Assembly: GCA_036924285.1 (NCBI GenBank)
Contig: JAYKYS010000007.1
Span: 11,656,001-11,720,000, forward strand
Source: Asterella californica
Taxonomy: Eukaryota; Streptophyta; Marchantiopsida; Marchantiales; Aytoniaceae
Direction of reading: 5' to 3'
Length of the DNA: 64,000 nt
Shown: piece by piece, positions 49,720 through 59,809 of the stretch
Layout: every line of letters starts with the position of its first letter
How positions within the stretch are numbered: the first letter of the stretch is position 1
Made by a program: the position numbers and the translations under genes
Notes under the pieces: model-generated
What the model saw: only the letters and a program-made list of their open reading frames with translations
The model's database searches: none
What the model was told of the DNA's origin: nothing

Positions 49720-50282
49720 GTTCAAAGAGGTGTATGACAGGTGTAATTCCTCCCTAACCGGTGACTGCAGCAGGAAAGGAACGTGTTTTGATACGACGAC
49801 TTGTCCGGATCCTGAGCTGTGGAGCTTCAGATGCTTGTTCAGCATATATATATATGTACATGAACACAATTGCAAGTTACATTATGACGGGTATGGGCGG
49901 TTGATAATCCCAAGGATACGCCGATAATTTCACGTACGACTCGTGTGTTACATCTACGGACCGTAAGCAATCAATACCTTATCAACCGAGAAATCTCTAT
50001 AAGTGGTGGAAGAAGAACTCGAAATGGAATGAAAACGGACGGAGTCTGTACATGTTCAGCAGATTAATTCATGATGGTAACGGGCTGGGACAAGATTCTG
50101 TGCTCGGCAGAGAAGAGAATGCCTCACTGCTGCTCTGGGCCAAATAAGATGTTCAACTTGGACCTTACAGATATACCTCCATCTCCGCTGCAGAATCAGA
50201 CTACTGATGACGGAACATATATTGATTTGTACATGTGAATTCGAAGCAACGATCGAGTGGCAAGCATCCAGTAGTCTACCAT
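49720..50282. other. 563-bp segment present in intron 1 of copy A, absent from copy B
   Basis: Flanking sequences are the same in both copies. In B they join at CCAT (63,457-63,460), a word found at both ends of the extra A segment (49,716-49,719 and 50,279-50,282). I see no terminal inverted repeats inside, so a microhomology deletion in B is simpler than an insertion in A. Confidence 0.8.
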
Positions 50283-51186
50283 CGGAACAGCCACGTTAAA
50301 ACGCATTCTAGCCCCTTAATTATTTTCATGATAACAGTGGCATCGGAAAAGGAGTCAAACCTTGAAGAGCTCGCATCAAAATGGGGTTCTCCAGATCCTG
50401 CAAACATCAGCATTCCCAGACATCAGCATTCACGTACTCTTGTGGTCCCACTGCAGTTCGATCACTAACAAGTGGGTGTTCAAATCTACGGTTCAAGATA
50501 TAAGTCAACCATGAGGTACCTAGTTACTTTATGCAAAGCAGCGAATCAGCAGCCGGTCTCAGGGAAACGAAGGTGTTGAGAGCAACTGGTGTGGATTAAT
50601 CGGTGCACCATGCGCATCACGCAACTACAGGTTCAGGCAATATATGCAAGGCTCTATGCAGTAATAAAGCGAAACACGGGAACGACTACTGTAGTCGCGC
50701 TGATCATGAAGGGTGGCAACTAGAATTATCAACACACCACATCCTCTTGATCATATCCTCCCTGCGGAGCGAGAGTTCCAGACGTCCAGTTGCAACTGGA
50801 AGATGCAGAAACATGTACAGCTTTCTGCTGTTTAGAATGCAGCATGCAAGACATTCGAAAGCGGATGGGAAACTGGTACCAGATTCGCTAGACTGGCATT
50901 GCCCCAGGGACACGAGCCGTAGTTACATTTCGTCGGCGGCCACCAATCCATATTGACACAAAGGAAAGTGTCGTCATCAATAACATTAACGACTTTGTTG
51001 GTGTTAACTACAACTTGGATGGATGTCGCCGCTACATAGTCCTCAACTGTGGCTGCAGCCTCACGCGCGCTGCAAAACACACACGAACAGACGAGCAGAA
51101 CACAGAGGAGGGCCCCAGCTCGGAGTACCGATGCAGCCATTGCGCTCTTGTTAGTGCGATTGTAGATTGGTATCGGTAATGCCGAA

Positions 51187-51194
51187 CTTAAATA
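51187..51194 (-). promoter_or_regulatory. Candidate TATA-like box upstream of copy A
   Basis: On the minus strand TATTTAAG lies about 47-54 bp before the ATG at 51,140. Position and composition are compatible with a core promoter, but nothing else supports it. Confidence 0.25.
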
Positions 51195-53351
51195 CCACTT
51201 AGTTTCAGCAGATCATCAATCATTTTGGTCATATAATATTCCTTTTCGGTAGCATAAGAAAACAAACGTATTCTATTATTTGCGCAGACACAAGGATAAT
51301 GATCATGAATACAGGTCAATGCATGGTATATCACCGACGTTTCTTGCAATAATCCCATTGACGCTGGAAAGTAGTAAAAAGATCTATCCGTGCTCGACAA
51401 CGTACGTTGAACTTTTGTAAATTAACAATCTTCAGTGTCTTACAAGTTCAAGGTAACTATATGATCACTTCCAAAAACTGTACGGGATATGAGGACGGAG
51501 AAGTCATAGAGTCCTCAGAGGATTCACGTTTAGCGTCAGTTCACTACTGTAGTGAAGACACGAGTTCTTAGTCCTGGCTCTATGGCTGAACACGAAAAAA
51601 ATTCCCTTCATATCATCCATCTAAAGTTATAATTTTCTCAAATACTAATGATCGGCCATCCTAGTAATCATAAGTTCGACCATCGTTTGGTGTGGATATA
51701 TATTCCGGGCAGTTTATCTCGCGAACTGGACCAATATAAGCGTGAACCAATATAAGCCTGCATAGGCATCGAATGGGATTTTGCAAGGATGCCTGCCCAT
51801 TGGGTTTCCTTGTAACGAGTAGCGTTACCGATTCCAGACAGTCATGTCTCTGTCTACATTACAATCTTACAGTCATGACAGTTTGTAACAGAGATATCTT
51901 TCTTCATACCACGATATGCACCTTCGCATTCAAATCCCTAGCTGGTGCACACTACATTCAACAAGTACAAATACCGTCACCGGTAGCGATTCCTTGTTGA
52001 CTGCAATACTACCAAGAACTTAGTTTGACCGATTGCTGACCGTAACGTGCTGCGTGCAAATCTGAACTCTGCAAGCACTGGTTGACACGGCTTAACCGAC
52101 AAGGACGTCGTATAGAAATTAAACTCTGTTGCCTCCGTGGATCTCTCAGTATTGATAAGTTGCACGCGTACGGAGGAGTTGCCTGCCAAGTGGTCTAGGG
52201 GGAGGAAAAGGAATTAGCTACGAGTCTAAGTAACCCTGCGAAGAGTGTGAAGATGTATGGCAGCCAGAACCAATTAAGGGGTTGAACTCTCTCACGCACC
52301 ATGCCAACAAAGGAAGAAAACAGTTTCAGAAGGGAAGGGAGTCCACGTAAACATCACACATCAAGAACCATTTAACGACGAAAGAGACCAGAGATCACCA
52401 AGGGAACTAACGGAGGGATAGCGCACCTCGTCAACATATTCAAGGAGAAAATACATTCAAGGTTGGGTCCCACGCATTAATTGGATTAAGTTCACATAGT
52501 TATTTGCTTGGTGCGGACACTTGTGCACATTTTTGTTTGCTTATAAGGGTCTTTGCCCTAAGAGCTCTCACACACGTTTTGGAGATGAGAATCTTCCTAA
52601 GAAGTGCATAACCTTTTCTTGTTGTGATATGATGTTGAAAAATAAGAAAAAAGTTACACGTGGGATACAGATGGCACAAAATTTCACAAAGTCTTTGATC
52701 AAAATAATTGTTCTGCAGATTTATAAATTTCCAGTTCCAGAATCCAAATAGCTCAATCCTTAAATCTCAAGTCTCAAAAATTCAAAAATTCAAAAAGGAA
52801 ATTGCTCCTCTGAAGCAATCTCGCTTTCATTCAAAAACTTATCAGTGATGAAGTTGTGGTCTCGAGCGACGGTGATGTGTATGCTGACACTTGTCAAACT
52901 TTGATAGTTGTTGGATTTGGCAGTAGTTAATGATCAGACTCTCTTTAAAGGTCAATGCTCTCACAAGGACTACATAATAAATGCTATGCATCAAAGGCAT
53001 TAAAAGAGTTAATGAAAGAGCTCTCATGTATACTTGGTGGTTGTTTATTCATTCTCTTCAACAAGGCAGTAAAAGCTATTGAAGTTTGTGTAGAAATAGT
53101 TCTTGAGCTTCTTTTGGATATTTTTCAACGAGTTTCTTGCAGTAATCCATGTTCGTACTAAGGTAGCTCAAGATTTACAATTTTGGAGATCTGGAATATC
53201 CATAGTAACTAGTTTGCAAGCTCCAGGATTGGACGATAGTGTATCGATTATTCATAAGTGCAGAGGATCCAAATGCGCCTTGGAGTCCTGATGTACAAGT
53301 GCGAAAATAGGTCTATTCAGCTCAAATAATCTATTAATTAATCAACAGTTT
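51195..53351. other. No recognisable gene; intergenic DNA
   Basis: No domain signature on either strand. Frames at 52,521-53,291 are short and overlap on both strands. Purine-rich and AT-rich stretches suggest decayed transposon DNA. Confidence 0.4.
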
Positions 53352-53480
53352 TTAATCTATTACCTAAAGTTCTCATGTGTCTTGTTCTAAGCATTAGGTA
53401 ATAAATTAAACTTCCTATTAGGTACATAGGTATAGGTACATATTATATTCTCCTCTTCCTAACTTTGAAAGAGGTGAATA
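53352..53480. repeat. Two-hairpin repeat, copy 2, inverted relative to 21,307-21,408
   Basis: TTAATCTATTACCTAA at 53,352-53,367 pairs with 53,394-53,409 (one mismatch). A second hairpin around 53,446-53,480 pairs ATTCTCCTCTT with AAGAGGTGAAT. Read in reverse complement, the order and words (ATTCACC, GGAAGAGGAGAAT, TTTAATTTAT) match copy 1. Confidence 0.5.
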
Positions 53481-53679
53481 TATATTGAATCACTTTATAA
53501 TGAATTTATCATTATTTTATCTAGATCTATCTAGATACACAATGACAGAATTGAGTGGACTACTAAGCAACGACAATTCGGAGCACTAACTAGAGCTCTA
53601 AACAAGCTTCATCACATGCTATAGCTGAAAGAATCTCCTTGTGTATTTGTGTCTCTAAAAAAATATGGTTGACTCTTCC

Positions 53680-54502
53680 TCTTTTTACTTGTCGTTGCCA
53701 TGGGATACTACTTGATTTTTATTGCTCCCACCAAGTGAGAATAAATAATTGCATCATCTCTGTACTCACTATCTTGAAAAACAACCTTGTTCTTCAAGAC
53801 CTTGCTGCACTCAAAGTACGTACCAAACACAATGACATCATCACGAGCAAAAATTGCTCCTTATTCCATAGACATTTCACAACTGTTTTTGTCATCTTCT
53901 GCTTGACACCTGTACACTGTAGTAGAAAATAGTCTTGACCCTCTATACCATCTGCCACCACCGCAAACACATCATGCAATTCCAAGATCTCACTAATTCG
54001 TTCATGATCATTCATGATTAATACTTCTTCGACATATCTTATGTCAAGTGTCATACTCTTCGAGGTCATAGAATTAAATGACCACGACATATCCACTCTC
54101 TCCAAGCGCACAACTCATCTTGCCAAACTATGCAACTATCAGACATACATATATATTCACAACGTGTCACAAGACATGGATCTAACAAGTACTTTTTTCA
54201 AAACAGTGTTTCTTGCACCCATCTAAAGTGTTTGCAAGGAGATTGCATGAGCGATCAACCTCCTTGGTCTTCCCCTCCCAAAATACTCTTTTGATTGATT
54301 TTTTGTATTCATATAACTTTAAGCTCAATGTCGTTCCTCCTGTTTCCAACTTGTCTCTGCCGCAGCTAACAACATCTTCCGCACAATCAAATTTTCTGTT
54401 TGTATCACTAAGCTGATGTCTCCAAAACTCGCTCTTTATCATTGCTCTTTGATCATCATGTTCGTCTTTCTTGTGATCAGAACAGAAGAAATTCCACATC
54501 AT
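53680..54502 (-). pseudogene. Decayed transposon-like coding sequence, not identified
   Basis: The minus strand is coding-like in pieces. A 106-codon frame (54,182-54,502) is basic and charged. The next piece (53,794-54,111) reads VEEVLIMNDHERISEILELH, DVFAVVADGIEGQDYFLL and QCTGVKQKMTKT, then shifts frame to DDVIVFGTYFECSKVL and YRDDAIIYSHLVGAIKIK. The alternation of acidic turns and hydrophobic strands is unlike random AT-rich DNA, and the frame changes indicate decay. I do not recognise the family with certainty; a lineage-specific transposon protein is my best guess. Confidence 0.35.
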
Positions 54503-56343
54503 TATCTTCCCCGGTTCATAGTTGGATAGATGTGCAAAGACAATATTCTACAGAGTTAGGATCTCTCAATTATAGATGAAAATAGCTCCAGAACTGAGCA
54601 TATGCATGTACATGTATGAAGCTCTGGAACTCACTTCACATTTATACATACATGTACATATATACTTGTGAGTTCTTGCTCAAGTATATGTATATAAGCA
54701 AGTGCAGCTAAAGTGCGAGCTCCATAACTCTCATACATACTCTATGAAGATCTAACATCTTGACACAACACATCTAGACAGGTACAAATCAAGACATGAT
54801 TCATGAATCTACTTTACCAGGTAACTTGGAGCTCTGGAACTTGATATACATACCTTACAACGAGCTAGTTCTAATCTATAACATCAAAAAAAATTGTGTA
54901 CATGCTTGGAAAGGAAATAGAAGTTTGTGGAATTCTTGAACTATATCTGCGTTCCATCTAACCAAACCCAATGTTGAGTAAACTGGATGTGGTGTGTTTC
55001 TATCCATTGGCTGTTAAGCTTGAAGGTGAATGAATCATTGTCATAGTGCTGGTCGTCCGATATCTAGAAGTGGACTTCCTTATGTACTACATGTGTTTCA
55101 AGCGTAGAAACCATTCTGTGATAATAGAAAATGTGCACAAGAATTGTTAAACTCTTTGATGTCCAGTACTCAAATTGAATCTCTTACGAGATAAGAACGT
55201 GTAATTCTCTGCATAATTCATTACAAACATCATTGTACCGACTGAGAACTTCTTAATACACTGTCTATATTGTTTAGCTTACCATTTCAAAATGAAATCA
55301 ACGTGTTGCAACGTGTACTAGGATTCATTTTGTCCTTCTTGTTATATATATCATTTTGTCCTCGAGCATCTTTCACATGCTGTTTAAATCCAAGATCTCT
55401 TATTCCGACCAGTATCATATATTGATCAAACAAACGTGTTGCGACGTGTTTCCAAACGTCCTTACTCATAATCCTAAGCTTGCACAAATGCACAAATATG
55501 TTTCACAAATGTAGATCACAATGTAACCATACGACCACAAAGACCAACGCACTCCATTACTGACTATATTTGTGAAATATCTTGATTAGGAGAGCTTCTC
55601 TATGATCTATATGTGCAAAATATCTTGATTGGGAGAAGCTTCTCTACGTCAAACTAGTCCATTGGTGTATCATCAACTCATATACAAACTTTTCGATCTG
55701 CTGAAAGTGATCCTGATTTCTACTCTCATCGATGCTCCATTGGTCTATATTTTTATCATTCTAAAAGAGAAATAACAGAACTGGATTTCTTTCATCATGA
55801 AATGTAACCGTTGGATGTAATATTCCTACACAAAAAATTCTATCATTTTTTCATCATTTTTATCACATTGTCTTTTCTGGTATAAGACTTCGGTTGCTTT
55901 GATGCATCTTGCATGAATTATCTTGCACCAAGCTCCACAGCCAATGCAGCATCTTGAATTCCGCATTTGTATACATCTCCATATGTTCCACCATCTACTC
56001 TTGTTCTCGATCCATCATTGTCAAAGCATGAATTGATGAAAGTCATAGAATCTTGTTATATGAAATCGGCTCGTATAGTTTCATTTTTCAGCTGTAAGAA
56101 TCTTGGTTGATTTTCCTGATTTTCATTTGTCACACTTTTGCTTTCTGCTGACATTACTCTGTTAATCATTTCGTGATCTCAAAAGTGTACAGAATATGTC
56201 GTTTGCACTCGTCTATTTTTGAAACAACTTGTTAGTAAAACACAAGTCGCACTCTTTCACCCAAATGCTTAGTTCATCCAGATCCAAAAAGATCAATGAG
56301 TAGATCATGCAACTAGCACCTTAAAATATCCAAAGGTACCCAA
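54503..56343. other. No recognisable gene; AT-rich
   Basis: Contains a roughly 30-bp imperfect direct repeat (55,575-55,603 and 55,618-55,647, sharing AAATATCTTGATT and GCTTCTCTA) and three AGCTC-GGAACT-like words at 54,585-54,840. No coding motif found. Confidence 0.4.
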
Positions 56344-56545
56344 ATGAACTCGCCGCAGCAACAGCAAAACCAGCAAAACCAGCAATAGTCTGGTTCTTCC
56401 AACAATAAGAGACTTGCGCATGATTCCTGCAACTACTGCAAGAAGCAAGGCCACAATGCGAATTAGTGCTACAAGCGACAGAACAAACAAAGACAGCAAT
56501 ACGACAACAACCCCAGCAAGGTAATAACAACCAACAAGGCTATGC
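56344..56545 (+). pseudogene. Copia-like gag relic: glutamine-rich linker and CCHC zinc knuckle
   Basis: In the plus frame from 56,344 the text reads MNSPQQQQNQQNQQ, a stop, then HDSCNYCKKQGHNAN, a stop, then a cysteine. The knuckle at 56,428-56,469 keeps exact C-x2-C-x4-H-x4-C spacing with a stop codon inside the last gap. A Gln/Asn-rich linker before and a basic Gln-rich tail after (KRQNKQRQQYDNN) are typical around the knuckle in Ty1/copia Gag. Two stops make it a pseudogene. No clear protease follows. Confidence 0.55.
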
Positions 56546-57447
56546 AGTCACTGAGCAAGTCAATTCGGAGCAGTTGTTGAGTACAACACATTAGAGTTAA
56601 TTAGAAGTTTAGTTAAGAATCTCTGTTCTGGAAGAATCTATCGAATTTATGGAGACAGTTCGATGATATCATTGTTCAAGAAGAATACCGATGTTTGTTG
56701 ATCGATCTTGACATTGAAAAAAAGTAATGTATTTTCAAGTTTGACGGAAGGAGATAATCCAAGAATTGTCCAAAACAAATCATAACGAGATAATCCAGAA
56801 AGTAACATCAAAATGTGCTAAGCATCTATGGATAAACTCTCGAACGTAAGGACGAGGTGCTATAACTTTTGAACCATTGCAAGCAACTTGTCCACATCCT
56901 AGTGTTGAATAGCTCCAAGATTGTTAACAAAATCCAAGTCGAGAAGAATGAGTTTCCGAGGCATCTCCAACTCCCTTAGTTTGTAAGTAGAAGTACATTC
57001 GCAGTCCTCTTAAAAATAACAGAAAATAAATTAGACTAAAAAAGAATCAAATTTATGTTATAAACTGAAATGTTTATTATCGTAACTTATCTTGAAAGTA
57101 ATGACGATGTTCTTTATAAATAACATGGAAATGTGAAATAAAGACTGAATATTAACATAACCTCAGTTGAGAACTTATTTAAATTTTCAATTACCAATTC
57201 TTCTTGAAATGGTTACATCATTTTAAGAATAGTATCAGAACTCTCTTCGGCAACAAATATCCTATTATATATATATATTCAGTCCATCAAATACATAGCA
57301 TCCATTTTTTGAGTTTGACTGTGTGTTGCTCATAATTTGCAAGATTGGAGATTTTTTTTGAAAATTTTAAGTTAATGACGTGTCTATATAATTGAAGTAA
57401 CATTATTACTTAAGATTATACTGTGCTTAGTGGGAAGATGATCTTAA
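56546..57447. other. No recognisable gene; AT-rich
   Basis: Possible degraded continuation of the copia-like element, without a recognisable protease or integrase motif. A (TA)n run lies near 57,264-57,278. Confidence 0.4.
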
Positions 57448-58068
57448 GGTGAATTCGTAAGAAGAAGTCTACTTCTTCCGAAGCTTGAAGAGGAAGCCGG
57501 AGTACACTTCCAAGAAGACGGTGACTATAACCACGGGAAGTACCAATCGCGCATCGACCAGGTAAGGGTAGGTACACCTACCATATCGGTAGTCTTTTTT
57601 AAAGATTTCCGTCTCATTTTCAAAAAGTATCCTCAGTATAATCTATTTAATTGTGTCTCAGTTGACTGTACAATTTACAAAAGCTTTATGAATCATCCAG
57701 ATACTTTGATAGTTCATAAATCTTTTAATGGATCTTTTAGTGATAGATTCCTCATTTGTACTCTATATCCATATATGGATGAATTAGCATTAGCTTATAA
57801 TCCTGCTGGGTATATCAAACTTCATCCTCCTAGTTGGATTTCAAGTTCATTTTCTCTTGAAATATAGAACCCTAAACTCTTCAAAGCCTTACAGAAAAGA
57901 GGATATAATCCTTCTCGAGAAAACATATTTTCACTTTTGAGACTGTTGCCGAGCAAACTTACTCTTTCGTTTCATAATATTTTAGCTCATCTTCTGGATG
58001 CTAAAATGTTAGAACCAGATGAGTGTTGGGAAGTACGCAATACTTTCTGGACTTTTGAGATCAGATGA
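57448..58068 (+). pseudogene. Unrecognised long reading frame with one internal stop
   Basis: This frame is open from 57,448 to 58,065 except for one TAG at 57,865-57,867: about 139 codons before and 66 after. In DNA this AT-rich that is very unlikely by chance. It has no early ATG; the first in-frame ATG is at 57,688. The text is protein-like, with an acidic N-part (KLEEEAGVHFQEDGDYNHGK) and then aromatic-rich segments such as KDFRLIFKKYPQYNLFNC, YPYMDELALAYNPAGYIKL and PDECWEVRNTFWTFEI. I cannot name a family. A CAG-GTAAGG splice-donor-like site at about 57,561-57,567 might end an exon. It could be a decayed host gene exon, a transposon gene or an old viral insertion; the sequence does not decide. 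Confidence 0.5.
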
Positions 58069-58458
58069 GAAGTTTTACAAGGAAGACTACGAACATGCAT
58101 AATAGTATCTTACTCTCTTGCAGAAAAAGTTTGTTATGTACAGATAGACGTAATTTAATGTTAATGGTTGATAGATGCAAGTAGATACTTAGTCTACTCG
58201 ATAGAAGATACAACTCTTTTTATTACAGTATTGTCGGTATAAATGTTTTAAGACAACTTATATTATATTATATTATATTATATTATATGATTTAATTCGA
58301 TCTTTATTTATATTATGGATTTAGTAAATTAAATTGCGACTTTTGGACCTCTAATTTTGGATGGTTGGACAACTGAATATGGATAACTGGATATTGGACT
58401 GAGAATTTCACAAATCTTTTGGACTTCCAAAATCATTTTTGGACTTTTGGAGTTATAC
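58069..58458. other. AT-rich linker with TTATA microsatellite
   Basis: A (TTATA)n tract lies at about 58,257-58,288, followed by the start of the degenerate TTTTGGA repeat. No gene. Confidence 0.55.
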
Positions 58459-58660
58459 TTTGGATTATTTTATTTAGTTTCTATATTTGGACTTTTCTCA
58501 TTCTGTATTTGAACTTTCAAAAATACTATGGACTTTTTTTGGATGGACTTTATGGACGTTTTGGATTTCAGTTTAGAAGTTTCGGAATTTTGGAGTTTTG
58601 GAACTTTGGTTTGGAATGTTGAACTATTGGGTTTTCATATCTGGATTATTTAAAACAAGG
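58330..58660 (+). repeat. Degenerate TTTTGGA-rich repeat
   Basis: The word TTTTGGA or TTTGGAC recurs roughly every 10-20 bp, giving a low-complexity Phe/Gly/Trp/Leu chance frame (58,419-58,622). Only the part after 58,459 is shared with unit A (44,759-44,960), so a duplication boundary falls inside this repeat. Confidence 0.7.
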
Positions 58661-59809
58661 AATTGGAATATATAATGTCCAACTTTAGTGAATACAGTGA
58701 TTATATATCCATAATTACAGTCCAAACCTATATTGATGGATATATAGCTAAGTCAACACGTCTCACTAGAAGATAAATTTTGGTTTGTTTCTTAGTTTAT
58801 CCACGGGCATATTAGATTTATTTTCTACTGATTATGATAATCCAACTGGTCAGCAACTGCAGAGTGTCAAGAACGTATGTTTCGCAGTACCAAACCGTAG
58901 GTCTAGAAGGGTCCAAGAAAATGAGTTGCAGTTATCTTAAAAGTGTTGGCACAAATGTGAAGATGAACTCGTGTTACGCAAATAAGTGAATGTTCTAATA
59001 ATGGATAACTGTAGTACACTGAGTAGCGATCCTTCCTCGTATTAATGAAATGCTCCGAAGAAATGGAATACTTCTGTTAATGATTGATGGTTTATGTATA
59101 TCCATGTATGAGAAACCATAATGGTACAAACGATGGAATTGTATAACGGCACACTTGAAATTGCATCAACAGCCCTAGCGGTAACGGCCACATCGTAAGA
59201 ATGAGAATCCTGCATTTGAGTCGATGCACACATGTACAAGCTTAAGTCTTAGTCTACTGAAAAAGTAGGTTAGACAATTGCTAGAGGTGAAATACTACTT
59301 TTGCATAGGATCACCCGTGCTGTTCAGAAGAATTCTAAACTTGACATGACTAGAAAAGATTAGTACTGTGACAGTCACTATGATGTTCTCATGTCCGAGG
59401 TATACATAAAACAGTTTGTGGTTTTTACTTACCCCTAAAACTGAAGAGGTAAGTAATCAAGACTGGTACTGCATGGATCATAGAATCAGCTCTTTATTAT
59501 ACTTAGAAGGTAATTAACAAGCGTGCTAGCTGTGAGTTGCAGAACAACACTCACTCAGATTGCATATCTAACTGTCTAGTGCAGATGATGACTATTAGAA
59601 ATATCGATTAGCTTATCATGATAATTAGCTAGTACATCGATTACTCCTCGACTGTAATGATGAAAATAATTTACGGTCTTTCCCAAGCTCGACCTTATTC
59701 TCAGTTGAGACTGAAGCAAAATCATGAGAAAAAGACATGGTTCTCGCGGTTCGGACTTCTCTCTAGAGTTGATCGTCTTCTACCAGGTTGCTCAGATTTT
59801 CTAGTTCGA
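58661..59809. other. 3' flanking DNA of heparanase-like copy B
   Basis: Same content as 44,960-46,111. Small indels relative to unit A (for example near 59,041-59,056) break the frames that happen to be open there, which argues against a coding role. Confidence 0.5.

Larger units (their letters stand above)
44759..50820. repeat. Segmental duplication, unit A
   Basis: Matches 58,459-64,000 almost base for base, offset 13,700-13,742 up to position 49,715, and 13,179 after the intron-1 indel. It includes the 3' flank and exons 2-8 of the heparanase-like gene and part of intron 1. The repeat continues past the window's right edge in unit B. Confidence 0.95.
46112..51140 (-). pseudogene. Heparanase-like protein (GH79), copy A, nonsense codon in exon 2
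   Basis: Secreted family-79 glycoside hydrolase (endo-beta-glucuronidase/heparanase type) in plants. Exons (minus): 51140-50880, 49502-49255, 49007-48853, 48534-48292, 48016-47824, 47405-47280, 46905-46803, 46456-46112; all GT-AG, in phase, 557 residues if the stop were sense. A hydrophobic signal peptide (about 1-24) is followed by DDDTFLCVNMDWWP and KCNYGSCPWGN. The catalytic acid/base lies in WEIGNE (Glu224) and the nucleophile in WVGESGGAFNSGG (Glu346). Codon 157 (49,293-49,295) is TAA, where copy B has CAA, so the protein would end before both catalytic residues. The exon 1/2 junction is the least certain; the chosen acceptor precedes ATGGCAGAA. Alternatives: recent pseudogene, null allele or base error. 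Confidence 0.88.

Noticed and set aside
58419..58622. 67-codon Phe/Gly/Trp-rich frame
   Set aside because: Explained by the degenerate TTTTGGA repeat and not kept as an open frame in unit A.
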